Numbered from the stretch's first letter, positions 22,756 to 36,425 are shown. The stretch is DNA of 64,000 nucleotides from Caldovatus sediminis (GCF_014644455.1 NZ_BMKS01000001.1:124001-188000); one strand, 5' to 3'. Notes: generated by a model not told the origin, from the sequence alone. Translations and numbers: made by a program.

Positions 22756-22784
22756 TTGCGTCGGGAAGAGATTTCCCACATTTG
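22756..22784 (+). promoter_or_regulatory. possible carA core promoter overlapped by an inverted repeat
   Basis: TTGCGT (22756-22761) and a weak -10 CATTTG (22779-22784) are separated by 17 bp. The proximal repeat GGGAAGAGATTTCCC (22763-22777) fills the spacer, so a bound protein would block RNA polymerase. The predicted transcription start would fall at about the carA ATG, implying a leaderless message. The -10 match is poor, so this is tentative. Confidence 0.4.
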
Positions 22785-22791
22785 ACCGCCC

Positions 22792-24171
22792 ATGCGGTCC
22801 GTCGAAGACATCCTCGCCCTGATGGGCGGCCCGGAGGCCGCCGCCGCCCGCTGCGGCGTCGGCACCGAGGCCATCCGCAAGTGGCGCCAGGCGCGCGCGA
22901 TCCCGGCGAGGCACTGGCCCGCCGTGCTCGCCGCCACCGGCCTCTCCCTGGCCGATCTGCCCGGCGCCCCCGAACCGGAGAGCCACGCGATGCCCGAGCC
23001 CGACAGCGCGCCGCCGGCGGGCGCGACCGCCGCCCTCGTCCTCGGCGACGGCACGGTGCTCTGGGGCCGGGGCTTCGGCGCGCCCGGAACGCGGGTGGGC
23101 GAGGTCTGCTTCAACACCGGCATGACCGGCTACCAGGAGACGCTGACCGATCCCTCCTACGCCGGGCAGATCATCACCTTCACCTTCCCGCACATCGGCA
23201 ATGTCGGCGCCAACCCCGAGGACATCGAGGCGACGACCCCCGCCGCGCGCGGCCTGGTGGTGAAGCAGGACCTCACCGAGCCCTCCAACTGGCGCGCCAC
23301 GCGGCACCTGGACGCCTGGCTGAAAAGCCACGGCGTGCCCGGCATCGCGGGGGTGGACACGCGCGCGCTGACCGCGCGCATCCGCGATGGCGGCGCGCCG
23401 AACGGCGTGCTGTGCTTCCCGGCCGACGGGCGCTTCGACCTCGCCGCGCTGCGGCGGGAGGCGCGGGCGTGGCCCGGGCTGGTCGGCATGGACCTGGCGC
23501 GCGAGGTCTCCTGCCGCCAGTCCTACCGCTGGGACGAGACGGAATGGGTCTGGCCGCGCGGCTACGGCCGCCAGACCGCGCCGCGCCACCGGGTGGTGGC
23601 GGTGGACTACGGGGCGAAGCGCAACATCCTGCGCTGCCTCGCCTCCGCCGGCTGCGAGGTGATCGTGGTGCCCGCCACCGCGACCGCAGAGGAGATCCTG
23701 GGCCACGCCCCGGACGGCGTGTTCCTCTCCAACGGCCCCGGCGACCCGGCGGCGACGGCGGAATACGCCGTGCCGGCGATCCGCGGCGTGCTGGAGCGCG
23801 GCGTGCCGCTGTTCGGCATCTGCCTCGGCCACCAGCTCCTCGCCCTCGCGCTCGGCGCGCGCACCTACAAGATGGAGCGCGGCCACCGCGGCGCGAACCA
23901 GCCGGTGAAGGACCTGGCCACGGGCAAGGTCGAGATCACCAGCCAGAACCACGGCTTCGCGGTGGACGAGAAGACCCTGCCGCCGAGCGCGAAGGTGACG
24001 CATGTCTCGCTGTTCGACGGCTCCAACGAGGGCATCGCCTGCACCGACCGCCCGGCCTTCTCCGTGCAGTACCATCCGGAGGCGAGCCCGGGGCCGAGCG
24101 ACAGCCACTACCTGTTCCACCGCTTCGTCGCGCTGATCGAGAGGCACAAGGGAGGGAGCGCCAGGGCATGA
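22792..24171 (+). CDS. carA: carbamoyl-phosphate synthase small subunit with N-terminal helix-turn-helix extension
   Basis: This is a 459-residue open frame. Residues ~67-459 are a normal CarA, the glutaminase that feeds ammonia to CarB for arginine and pyrimidine synthesis. Visible are [30 protein letters not shown] and GVDTRALT, then the nucleophile Cys344 in FGICLGHQ and His428/Glu430 in QYHPEAS. Residues 1-~62 are extra: [20 protein letters not shown] and [20 protein letters not shown] look like a Cro/YdaS-type helix-turn-helix. There is no Shine-Dalgarno before 22792. An in-frame ATG at 22990, preceded by GGAGAG, could start a short enzyme-only form. The stop overlaps the SDR start (ATGA). 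Confidence 0.93.
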   Translation: MRSVEDILALMGGPEAAAARCGVGTEAIRKWRQARAIPARHWPAVLAATGLSLADLPGAPEPESHAMPEPDSAPPAGATAALVLGDGTVLWGRGFGAPGTRVGEVCFNTGMTGYQETLTDPSYAGQIITFTFPHIGNVGANPEDIEATTPAARGLVVKQDLTEPSNWRATRHLDAWLKSHGVPGIAGVDTRALTARIRDGGAPNGVLCFPADGRFDLAALRREARAWPGLVGMDLAREVSCRQSYRWDETEWVWPRGYGRQTAPRHRVVAVDYGAKRNILRCLASAGCEVIVVPATATAEEILGHAPDGVFLSNGPGDPAATAEYAVPAIRGVLERGVPLFGICLGHQLLALALGARTYKMERGHRGANQPVKDLATGKVEITSQNHGFAVDEKTLPPSAKVTHVSLFDGSNEGIACTDRPAFSVQYHPEASPGPSDSHYLFHRFVALIERHKGGSARA

Positions 24172-24935
24172 GCGGCATGTTCGACCTCGGCGGGCGCGTC
24201 GCCCTCGTCACCGGGGGCAATGGCGGGATCGGCCTCGGCCTCGCGCGCGGGATGGCGCGCTGCGGCGCGGCGGTGATGGTGGCGGGGCGGAACGCGGCGA
24301 AGAACGCCGCGGCGGTGGCGGAGCTCTCCGCCCTCGGCGCGCGGGCGGAGGCGGTGGAGGCGGACGTCACCGACCCGGACTCGGTCGCGGCGATGGTGGC
24401 GCGCACGGTGGAGCGCCTCGGCCGGCTCGACATCCTGGTGAACAACGCCGGCACCAACATCCGCCGCCGGCCGGAGGAGTACCGGCTGGAGGACTGGCGG
24501 ACGGTGCTCGACACCAACCTGACGAGCGCGATGCTCGCCTCGCGGGCGGCGCATCCGCACCTGAAGGCCGGCGGGCGCGGGCGGGTGATCAACATCGGCT
24601 CCATGCTCTCGATCTTCGGCCTGCCCTTCCATGTCGCCTACGGCGCCTCCAAGGGCGGGATCGTGCAGATGACGCGCTCGATGGCGGTGGCCTGGGCGCC
24701 GGACGGGATCACGGTGAACGCGCTGCTGCCCGGCTGGATCGACACCGAGCTGACGCGCAAGGCGCGCCAGGACATGCCGGCGCTGAACGCCAACGTGCTG
24801 GCGCGCACGCCGATGGGGCGCTGGGGCGACCCGCGGGATTTCGAGGGGATCGCCGCGTTCCTCGCCTCCGACGCGGCGGCCTTCGTCACCGGCACGGCGA
24901 TCCCGGTGGACGGCGGGTTCTCGGTGCAGGGGTGA
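24168..24935 (+). CDS. short-chain dehydrogenase/reductase (SDR)
   Basis: This 255-residue classical SDR has the Rossmann motif TGGNGGIG near residue 14, then NNAG. A Ser in NIGSMLS and YGASK (Tyr-x-x-x-Lys) complete the catalytic set. The C-terminal GWIDTELT and ending [14 protein letters not shown] are typical of gluconate/3-oxoacyl reductase-like SDRs. The substrate is unknown. Its ATG overlaps the carA stop and the LysE gene starts one base after its stop, so it is locked in the carA transcript although it has no clear role in carbamoyl phosphate synthesis. Confidence 0.85.
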   Translation: MSGMFDLGGRVALVTGGNGGIGLGLARGMARCGAAVMVAGRNAAKNAAAVAELSALGARAEAVEADVTDPDSVAAMVARTVERLGRLDILVNNAGTNIRRRPEEYRLEDWRTVLDTNLTSAMLASRAAHPHLKAGGRGRVINIGSMLSIFGLPFHVAYGASKGGIVQMTRSMAVAWAPDGITVNALLPGWIDTELTRKARQDMPALNANVLARTPMGRWGDPRDFEGIAAFLASDAAAFVTGTAIPVDGGFSVQG

Positions 24936-24936
24936 G

Positions 24937-25569
24937 ATGCCCGCGGCCGAAACCCTCCTCGTCTTCGCCGCGCTCTCGCTCGGCCTGGCGCTGACGCCCG
25001 GGCCGAACATGCTCTACCTCGTCTCGCGCACGCTGGCGCAGGGGACGCCGGCGGGGGTGATCTCGCTGCTCGGCTGCCAGTGCGGCAGCCTGGTGATCAT
25101 GCTGCTCGCCGCCGCCGGCATCACCGCGGCGCTGCTCGCCATTCCCTACGCCTGGGACGCGCTGCGGCTCGGCGGCGCCGCCTATCTCGCCTACCTCGCC
25201 TGGCAGTGCCTGCGCCCCGGCGCGGCGCCGATCTTCGCCCCGCGCGCCCTGCCGCGCGAGGGCGCGGCGCGGCTGTTCGGCCTCGGCTTCGCCACCGCGG
25301 CGCTCAACCCGAAGGTGGCGCTGTTCTACATGGCGGTGCTGCCGCCCTTCCTCGATCCGGCGCGCGGCGCCGTGTTCCTCCAGGGCGCGGCGCTCGGCGC
25401 GGTGCAGATCGGCATCGCGATCGCCTTCGACGCCGCGCTCGTGCTCGGCGCCGGCTCCGTGGCGCGCTTCCTCGCCGGGCGGCCGGCCTGGATGGCGGCG
25501 CAGCGCTGGGTGCTCGGCGGCGCGCTGGCGCTGCTCGCGGCGAGGCTCGCCACCGAGACGCGGCGATGA
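24937..25569 (+). CDS. LysE/RhtB family amino-acid exporter
   Basis: This 210-residue inner-membrane protein has about six helices. Signature segments are LALTPGPNMLYLVSRTLAQG at residues ~17-36, LGGAAYLAYLAWQ, and GFATAALNPKVALFYMAVLP. RhtB proteins export homoserine, threonine or related metabolites; the substrate here is not determinable. It lies between carA-SDR and carB on one strand with minimal gaps, so it interrupts the usual carA-carB adjacency. Confidence 0.82.
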   Translation: MPAAETLLVFAALSLGLALTPGPNMLYLVSRTLAQGTPAGVISLLGCQCGSLVIMLLAAAGITAALLAIPYAWDALRLGGAAYLAYLAWQCLRPGAAPIFAPRALPREGAARLFGLGFATAALNPKVALFYMAVLPPFLDPARGAVFLQGAALGAVQIGIAIAFDAALVLGAGSVARFLAGRPAWMAAQRWVLGGALALLAARLATETRR

Positions 25570-25656
25570 CCGCCCGCCGCCCGCCGCGCCGCGCCGCCCC
25601 AGGCGGCGCCGTCCGCCCCTGTCCGCCCCGTTCCCCGTCCCGCTGAGTCCGCCCCC

Positions 25657-28902
<3,246 letters not shown>

Positions 28903-29062
28903 GCGGATCGGGTGGGGCGGTCGCCGGCGGCATTGGGCCCCTGGCACCGCCGCTCGCCATCCCCTGCAACCATTCCCCTCGCCGCACGAACTGCCCGAAA
29001 TTTGGCACTGGGATCAGGGCCGGCGGGGGGCAATCACGGGCTTCAAGGAAGGGCGTAGCGTC

Positions 29063-29536
29063 GTGCAGAAGATCCCCATGACCGCGGAAGGCCTAGCGCG
29101 CCTCGAGGAGGAGCTGAAGCAGCTCAAGGCCGAAGTGCGCCCCGCGATCATCCGCGCGATCGCCGAGGCGCGCTCGCACGGCGACCTGTCCGAGAACGCC
29201 GAGTACCACGCCGCACGGGAGCGCCAGTCCTTCGTCGAGGGCCGGATCGCCGAGCTCGAGAACATCGTCGCCGCCGCCGAGGTGATCGACGTCTCGCGCC
29301 TCTCTGGCGACCAGGTGAAGTTCGGGGCGCGGGTGACGCTGATCGACGAGGAGACGGAGGAGCAGAAGACCTACCGCATCGTCGGCACCTACGAGGCCGA
29401 CATGAAGGAGGGCTCGATCTCCATCACCTCGCCGCTCGCCAAGGCGCTGATCGGCCGCAAGGTCGGCGAGTCGGTCGAGGTGCCGGCGCCCGGCGGCGCC
29501 CGCGCCTACGAGATCGCCGACATCCGGTTCGGCTGA
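29063..29536 (+). CDS. greA: transcription elongation factor GreA
   Basis: This 157-residue protein has an N-terminal coiled coil ([19 protein letters not shown]) with the tip motif [18 protein letters not shown], whose acidic residues reach into the polymerase active site to stimulate cleavage of backtracked RNA. The C-terminal FKBP-like domain follows ([18 protein letters not shown]). I place the start at the GTG at 29063 ([10 protein letters not shown]), which matches the family N-terminus and has AAGGAAGGG upstream. An open frame reaching back into carB is not used. Confidence 0.94.
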   Translation: MQKIPMTAEGLARLEEELKQLKAEVRPAIIRAIAEARSHGDLSENAEYHAARERQSFVEGRIAELENIVAAAEVIDVSRLSGDQVKFGARVTLIDEETEEQKTYRIVGTYEADMKEGSISITSPLAKALIGRKVGESVEVPAPGGARAYEIADIRFG

Positions 29537-29577
29537 GCCGCGGCGTCCCCGTGCCGCACCGCGGCCTCGCCCTCGGC

Positions 29578-30804
29578 ATGCCGGCGGAGCCTGCCGCCCC
29601 GCCGCCGATCGGCCTCGCCGAGCTGCGCGCCGCGGCGGAGCGCATCCGGGGGGCCGTGCTGCGCACGCCGACGATCGAGTGCGCCGGCCTCTCGCGCGCC
29701 TTGGGCTGCCGCGTCTTCCTCAAGCTCGACAACCTGCAGGCGACCGGCGCCTTCAAGGAGCGCGGCGCCGCCAACCGCCTCGCGCTGCTGAGCGCGCGCG
29801 AGCGCGCGGCGGGCGTGATCGCCATGTCCGCCGGCAACCACGCCCAGGCGGTGGCGCGGCACGCGCAGCGCCTCGGCATCGCCGCGACCATCGTGATGCC
29901 GCGCTTCACCCCCGCCACCAAGGTCACGCGCACCGAGGCCTGGGGCGCGCGGGTCGTGCTGCACGGCGACACCCTGGCCGAGGCCGCGGCGCACGCGCAC
30001 GAGCTCGCGCTGCGCGAGGGCCTCACCTTCGTCCACCCCTACGACGACCCCGCGGTGATCGCGGGCCAGGGCACCCTCGCCCTGGAGATGCTCGAGGACG
30101 CGCCGGCGATCGAGGTGCTGGCGATCCCGGTCGGCGGCGGCGGCCTGGTCGCCGGCTGCGCCGCCGGCGCCGCGGAGCTGCGCCCCGATGTGCGGGTGTT
30201 CGGCGTCGAGGTCGAGGGCTATCCCGCCATGGCCCAGCGCCTCGCCGGGCAGCCCGTGCAGGTCGGCGGCCCCACCATCGCCGAGGGCATCGCCGTGCGC
30301 GACGTGGGCGAGGTGCCGCTCGCCATGCTGCGCCGCCTCGGCGTCGCGATGCTGGTGGTGCCGGAGCGCGCGGTGGAGCAGGCGATCGCCATGCTGGTCG
30401 AGGAGGCGAAGGTGGTGGCGGAGGGTGCCGGCGCCGCCGGCCTCGCCGCCGTGCTCGCCTTCCCGGAACGTTTCGCCGGCAGGGCGGTCGGCGTCGCGGT
30501 CTGCGGCGGCAACATCGACTCGCGCATCCTCGCCAACGTGCTGCTGCGCAACCTGCTGCGCGACGGGCGGCTGCTGCGCCTGCACCTCGACATCCCGGAC
30601 CGGCCGGGCGTGCTGGCCGACATCGCGACGCGCGTCGCCGCCGCGGGCGGGAACGTGATCGAGGTCTCGCACCAGCGCCTGTTCGCCGCGCCCTCCGTGC
30701 AGTCGGCCGAGCTCGAGCTGATGATCGAGGTGCGCGACGCCGCCCAGGGCAACGCCATCGTCGCGGCGCTGGAGGCCGGACAGTACGCGGTGCGGCGCGG
30801 CTAG
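29578..30804 (+). CDS. ilvA: threonine ammonia-lyase (biosynthetic/catabolic type with ACT domain)
   Basis: This 408-residue PLP enzyme deaminates threonine to 2-oxobutanoate. The PLP lysine is in LDNLQATGAFKERGAANRL, the phosphate-binding loop is AIPVGGGGLVAGC, and MSAGNHAQAVARHA is the Ser/Asn substrate segment. A single C-terminal ACT domain (LRLHLDIPDRPGVLADIATR) makes this the ~400-residue form, unlike the two-ACT-domain E. coli IlvA. It follows greA closely. The start is unclear: ATG 29578 and GTG 29551 both lack a good ribosome binding site. Confidence 0.87.
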   Translation: MPAEPAAPPPIGLAELRAAAERIRGAVLRTPTIECAGLSRALGCRVFLKLDNLQATGAFKERGAANRLALLSARERAAGVIAMSAGNHAQAVARHAQRLGIAATIVMPRFTPATKVTRTEAWGARVVLHGDTLAEAAAHAHELALREGLTFVHPYDDPAVIAGQGTLALEMLEDAPAIEVLAIPVGGGGLVAGCAAGAAELRPDVRVFGVEVEGYPAMAQRLAGQPVQVGGPTIAEGIAVRDVGEVPLAMLRRLGVAMLVVPERAVEQAIAMLVEEAKVVAEGAGAAGLAAVLAFPERFAGRAVGVAVCGGNIDSRILANVLLRNLLRDGRLLRLHLDIPDRPGVLADIATRVAAAGGNVIEVSHQRLFAAPSVQSAELELMIEVRDAAQGNAIVAALEAGQYAVRRG

Positions 30805-30958
30805 GCGCCCGGGTCGGGCACCCGGCGTCCCCGGGCCGCGCCCGGCGCCCGCGCGCCGGTCCCGGCGACGCGGACGGCAGCGGCCCCGGCCGGGGAGGCG
30901 GCGCCTTGCCAGCCCGCGGCCGGCGCGCCATGCATGGAAGCGGCAGCCGCGGCATGTC

Positions 30959-31031
30959 GGGCCTGTAGCTCAACGGTCAGAGCGGGCCGCTCATAACGGC
31001 TTGGTTGCAGGTTCGAATCCTGCCGGGCCCA
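30959..31031 (+). tRNA. tRNA with CAT anticodon, probably tRNA-Ile2 (lysidine-modified)
   Basis: The 73-nt cloverleaf is complete. The acceptor is GGGCCTG/CGGGCCC, the D stem GCTC/GAGC, and the anticodon stem GGCCG/CGGCT around the loop CTCATAA. The T arm is GCAGG-TTCGAAT-CCTGC, with discriminator A at 31031. The anticodon CAT fits elongator Met, initiator Met or Ile2. The G1-C72 pair excludes the initiator type, and the overall sequence looks closer to Ile2, but I cannot settle this by eye. CCA is not encoded (ATG follows). Confidence 0.93.
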
Positions 31032-31142
31032 TGCCGCTCCGGCGCCGCGCGCGCGCCATCGGCGCCCGCCCGCCTTGGCGCACCCCGGGCGTGCCGGTAG
31101 AACCGCGCCCTCAATCCCCACGATCCTCCAGGTCCCCGCGAC

Positions 31143-32818
<1,676 letters not shown>

Positions 32819-32822
<4 letters not shown>

Positions 32823-33358
32823 GCGCGGGCGCCGTCCTGCCGCGCGGGGCGCTGGCCACGCCGGGGCGCATCCTGCGCACCGCGCGGCTGATGCTGCTGC
32901 CGCCGGGCCCCGAGAACCTGCCGGACCTGATCCGCCTCAAGGCCGACGAGCGCGTCTTCGGCTTCATGCTCCACGGCACCCGCACGCCCGAGCGCACGCG
33001 CGAGGAGCTCGAGGACGACATGGCGTTCTGGCAGGTGCGCGGCTACGGCACCTGGTGCGTGTTCGAGACGGCGAGCGGCGACTTCCTCGGCATCTGCGGC
33101 TTCATGGAGCGGCCGGACGGGCGCGGCGTGGCGCTGCGCTTCGCGCTCTGGCCGGAGTGCCGCGGCAGGGGCTTCGCGCGGGAGGCGGCGCGGGCGGCGC
33201 TCGCCTTCGGCCACCGCGCGGGGCTCGCGCGCATCATCGCGGTGGCGCGGGAGACGAACCTGGCCTCGCGCGCCGTGCTCGCCGACATCGGCATGCGCGA
33301 GTGCGACGCGTTCCTGCACCACGGCCACCGCATGCTGGTGTTCGAATCCGTGGCGTGA
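32819..33358 (+). CDS. GNAT family N-acetyltransferase (RimJ/RimL-like)
   Basis: This 179-residue protein resembles ribosomal-protein-type acetyltransferases: [20 protein letters not shown] at the N-terminus, [35 protein letters not shown] (acetyl-CoA loop), and [17 protein letters not shown]. The substrate is unknown. The GTG start overlaps the ettA stop, which implies translational coupling and fits a role near the ribosome, though that is only contextual. Confidence 0.82.
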
Positions 33359-33372
33359 GGCGGCGGACGAGC

Positions 33373-33397
33373 AGGGGGCGCCGGCGTGGCGCCCCCT
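33373..33397. terminator. hairpin between convergent GNAT and GH16 genes
   Basis: AGGGGGCGCC (33373-33382), a GGCGT loop and GGCGCCCCCT (33388-33397) form a perfect 10-bp stem between two convergent stops. There is no U tract in either direction, so it is a weak or factor-assisted bidirectional terminator. Confidence 0.5.
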
Positions 33398-33421
33398 CCG
33401 CTGCGGTCGGCGGAGCCGCGC

Positions 33422-34426
33422 TCAGCCGCCGATCCACTCCTCGACCTTGACGTAGTCCACGTGCAGGCCGACGTGCTCGGGGGTGGTCTCGTCGGGCAGC
33501 GGGACCCAGCCCTGGGTGGCCCAGGTGCCGACGAAGACGCCGATTGAGGCGGTCATCTTCTGGCCCGGCAGCTCCTCCGGCCCGCCGGTGTACACGACCT
33601 CGCCGTCGATGGTGTAGACGACGCCCTCGGGCGTCCACTGGACCGCGTAGGTGTGCCAGTCGGTGCTGTCGATCTCGGTCCAGGCGGTGCGGTAGGCATC
33701 GTCGCCATTGCCGCCCGGGCCTTGCCAGTGGTTGGTGGTCGCGACCCATTGGCCGTCGGCGTCCACCACCTCCATCAGGTCGAACTCCGGCGGCCAGGCG
33801 TCGGCGGCGGAAGGCCAGCCCATGATGGCAGGGGCGATGCCCTGCGCGGCGTCCCACTTGGCGCGCACCTCGATGCGACCGTAGTCGACGCCGAAGGCGT
33901 CGGGACCGAAGTCGATGGCGAGCCCGGCGCCGGTGTAGTAGCCGTTGTCCTGCAGATCGGCGCTCACCTCGAGCTCGCCATCGCGCACCTTCACGCCGTC
34001 CGGGTTCCACCACATGCCGCTGTGGTGCGGCCCCTGCATGATGGCCTTCCACCGGCTCAGGTCGCCGTCCACGTCGAAGCCGTCGTAGAAGACGGTGCGG
34101 AACGCGCCGCCCGGGCCGGGCGGAACGGCGCCGCCGGTCCCGGGATCGGCCGGCGCGGCGGGCGGGGCGCCGCCGGGCTGCTCGAGCTGCTCGCGGGTGA
34201 CGCCGCTGACGCCGGGCAGGCGGACGACGTCGTCGCCCCAGCCGTAGCGGTAGATGGTGACGGGGACGCCGTCGGCGCGGATGACCTCGCGCACCACCGC
34301 GCCGTAGGGGCCGGAGGCGAGGCTGTCGACGCCGACCTCGAAGTTGGTGATGACCGCCCGGCCGTCCCCTGCGGCGAAGGCGAAGCTGTCGGCGCCGTCG
34401 GTGGCGCGGAGCCTGGTTGCTGTCAT
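33422..34426 (-). CDS. glycoside hydrolase family 16 protein with N-terminal RTX-like segment
   Basis: This 334-residue protein has a GH16 beta-jelly-roll at ~108-330. The catalytic E-x-D-x-x-E is seen as Glu214-Phe-Asp216-Leu-Met-Glu219 (PPEFDLMEV). Supporting segments are GRIEVRAKWDAAQGIAPAI and DWHTYAVQWTPEGVVYTIDG. GH16 enzymes cut beta-1,3/1,4-glucans, agars or similar polysaccharides. Residues ~12-38 (ADSFAFAAGDGRAVITNFEV) resemble the module found beside RTX repeats in type I secreted proteins, followed by a Pro/Gly linker (~84-107). There is no Sec signal. The RTX-like part is normally C-terminal, so its place at the front is odd. Confidence 0.82.
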   Translation of the reverse strand: MTATRLRATDGADSFAFAAGDGRAVITNFEVGVDSLASGPYGAVVREVIRADGVPVTIYRYGWGDDVVRLPGVSGVTREQLEQPGGAPPAAPADPGTGGAVPPGPGGAFRTVFYDGFDVDGDLSRWKAIMQGPHHSGMWWNPDGVKVRDGELEVSADLQDNGYYTGAGLAIDFGPDAFGVDYGRIEVRAKWDAAQGIAPAIMGWPSAADAWPPEFDLMEVVDADGQWVATTNHWQGPGGNGDDAYRTAWTEIDSTDWHTYAVQWTPEGVVYTIDGEVVYTGGPEELPGQKMTASIGVFVGTWATQGWVPLPDETTPEHVGLHVDYVKVEEWIGG

Positions 34427-35195
34427 AGGTGCTGAGACCCCCCTTGTCTCGCGATCGCGTGATCGCGTAGCGGGGGAGAGAAAAGATCAGACATAAACCG
34501 TGAGGCAACACCAAAATGCGTCTGGACAGGAAAGTCGCGTTCTGATGGGAAACTTATGATTTCACCGGGAAGTTTCGGTGATTTTTGGAATCAATGTTGC
34601 CTTCGGCACGATACGAGAGCGTTTGATTGTTCACTCCGCAACGAAACCGCGCGCGACGGGCGCCCTTCCGGGCCCCCGCTCGCCGACGCCGCGGGGCCCG
34701 CATCCCGGCCGTCGCGCGGAACCGCCAGGGATTCCGGCGGGCGTTCCCGGCGTTGGCGCCCGGCGATGGCGGCGCGTCGGCGGGTGCGGTCCGGCGGAAC
34801 CGCCGGGGAGGCATGGCGAGGGGTCGCGTCGCCTGGCGCAGGCGCGATGATGCCTGGCGGGTGGAGCCGCGGCGTCGCGCGGTCGCGGCGCGCAGGCGGA
34901 GGCGGGGCGTGCTGCTGGCGGCGCCGATGGTGTCCGGGATCACGCGGCAAGCGGGCCGAGCGGCGCGTTCCCCGGACGGCCCGAGGGGAATGGCGCCGAC
35001 CTGGCGGACGACCGCCTCGGTCCGCTTTGCGGCCCGAGCGCCGGGAAGCAAGCCGACGACATCGGCGCGCCCGGCGAGGCAGTGGCGGGCCCCGTCCGGC
35101 GCGTCCGGCGGAGGGGCACGGCGCCCGCGGCGGGCGTGTCGCTGCCCGCGGCGGGGCCGTCCGGGCGGCGCCCCCGGAGGGACGCCGCGCCGGCC
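34427..35195. other. 769-bp intergenic region upstream of the GH16 gene
   Basis: The first ~210 bp (34427-34640) are clearly AT-richer than the surroundings and should hold the GH16 promoter. This part includes the palindrome-like CGCGATCGCGTGATCGCG around 34450 and the hairpin at 34562-34586. The remaining ~550 bp are GC-rich with long, Arg/Ala/Pro-rich open frames in several phases that resemble no protein. I see no gene there. Confidence 0.5.
34562..34586 (+). terminator. hairpin plus T-tract in the GH16 upstream region
   Basis: TCACCG (34562-34567) pairs with CGGTGA (34576-34581) and is followed by TTTTT (34582-34586). On the plus strand it looks like a small intrinsic terminator, yet no plus-strand gene lies upstream. 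It may instead be an operator or attenuator element of the GH16 gene. Confidence 0.35.
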
Positions 35196-36326
35196 TCAGA
35201 GACGCGCGCCGCCGCGCGCCGCGGCGGGGCCGTTCCCGGATGCTGCGTGCGCCGCGAGGTCGGCGAGGGCGACGACGCCGAGGAAGCGGTGGTCGTCGCG
35301 CGAGACCACGGGCAGGCCAGGCACCTGCTCCTCGGTCATGGTCTCGACGGCGCGGCCGGCGTCCTCGTCGGCGAAGGCGCAGGGCGGCTTGGCGCGCATC
35401 ACCTCGCGCACCGGGGTGCGGGCCGGGTCGCGGCCTTCGGCGATCAGGCGCACCGCGAGGTCGTGGCCGGTGACGATCCCGAGCAGGCGTCCCTCCTCGC
35501 CGACCGGGAGGACGGCGGTGTTCTCCTCGGCCATGATGCGCGCGGCCTGCTGGACCGTCTCCTCCGGCCCCACCATGCGCATGCCGATGCGCATCACCTC
35601 GGCGACGCGCTGGCCGGACGGCGGCTGATGCTGCTGCTGCTGGCGCCAGGCGGCGCCGGCGCCCCGCGTCTCGCCGCGCGAACCGCAGGCCTCGCGGATC
35701 TGCTCCTCCATCGGGCGCAGCGTCTCCTCGGCGGAGCGGCGCGCGGCGTGCACCATGCGGGCGCTGCCCTGCATCATCGCCTCGACGTATTCGTGGACCA
35801 GGCGGCGCTGGACGTCGAAGGCCGCGGACGGGTCGGCGAGGCGCATGATCTCGCGGGCGATGCGGAGGTTGGCCTCGGCCACGCCGTCCACCAGGCTGCC
35901 GATGGCCTGCTGCGCCTCGCGCATCGCGCCGTTGGCGAGCTGCGGCAGGACCATCATGCGCCGCATCTCGCCCGTCGTCTCCTCGACGGCGCGAGCCACG
36001 CGCCGGCCGATCTCCTCGAGCTCGCTGGCGGCGTCGTCGAACAGGCGGGCGCCGCCCTCGGCGGCGCGGGCCGCGGTCTCGCGGGCGGCGAGCGCGGCCT
36101 CCTCCGCGGCCTCGCCCGCCTGCCCCGCGGCCTCGGCGAAAGTCTCGGCGCCGCGGCGCACCGCGCCGGCGCCGCCCTGCAGCGCCTGGGCGGCGCCCGA
36201 TCCGCCGCGGCGCGCGGCCGCCTGGTCGGCGCCGGCCGCCTGCTGCGGCTCGCGCTCCTGCGTGGCCTCGGCCCGGGGCCGCGACGCCTGCTCCTGGCGC
36301 GACTGCGCCTTGCTGTGGTTCGTCAT
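35196..36326 (-). CDS. phasin-like coiled-coil protein fused to a tandem CBS-domain module
   Basis: This is a 376-residue protein. Residues 1-~60 are Gln/Ala-rich and disordered, and ~60-120 form an Ala/Glu-rich helix. Residues ~140-212 (AIGSLVDGVAEANLRIAREI, DVQRRLVHEYVEAMMQG) look like a phasin-type helical domain, which in known proteins coats polyhydroxyalkanoate granules. After a Gln-rich linker, two CBS repeats occupy ~242-297 (VAEVMRIGMRMVGPEETVQQ) and ~305-360 (PVREVMRAKPPCAFADEDAG). CBS pairs bind adenosine nucleotides and sense energy state. The start is ATG 36326. An EcfG-like promoter lies ~100 bp upstream. This fusion is one I do not recognise. Confidence 0.75.
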   Translation of the reverse strand: MTNHSKAQSRQEQASRPRAEATQEREPQQAAGADQAAARRGGSGAAQALQGGAGAVRRGAETFAEAAGQAGEAAEEAALAARETAARAAEGGARLFDDAASELEEIGRRVARAVEETTGEMRRMMVLPQLANGAMREAQQAIGSLVDGVAEANLRIAREIMRLADPSAAFDVQRRLVHEYVEAMMQGSARMVHAARRSAEETLRPMEEQIREACGSRGETRGAGAAWRQQQQHQPPSGQRVAEVMRIGMRMVGPEETVQQAARIMAEENTAVLPVGEEGRLLGIVTGHDLAVRLIAEGRDPARTPVREVMRAKPPCAFADEDAGRAVETMTEEQVPGLPVVSRDDHRFLGVVALADLAAHAASGNGPAAARGGARL

Positions 36327-36425
36327 GGTGATGGTCCGTCCCCAGAATGGAAGGGTGCGCCGGCCGTCTGCGGCGCGCCCGCGATGCCTCCGGCGGTCCG
36401 TGCCGAGCGGCCCGGGCAGCAGAGG

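Noticed and set aside
34556-35473. 305-codon plus-strand frame and overlapping minus-strand frames in the GH16-CBS gap
   Set aside because: Low-complexity Arg/Gly/Pro sequence with no ribosome binding site and no family resemblance. The plus-strand frame also runs into the end of the CBS gene.
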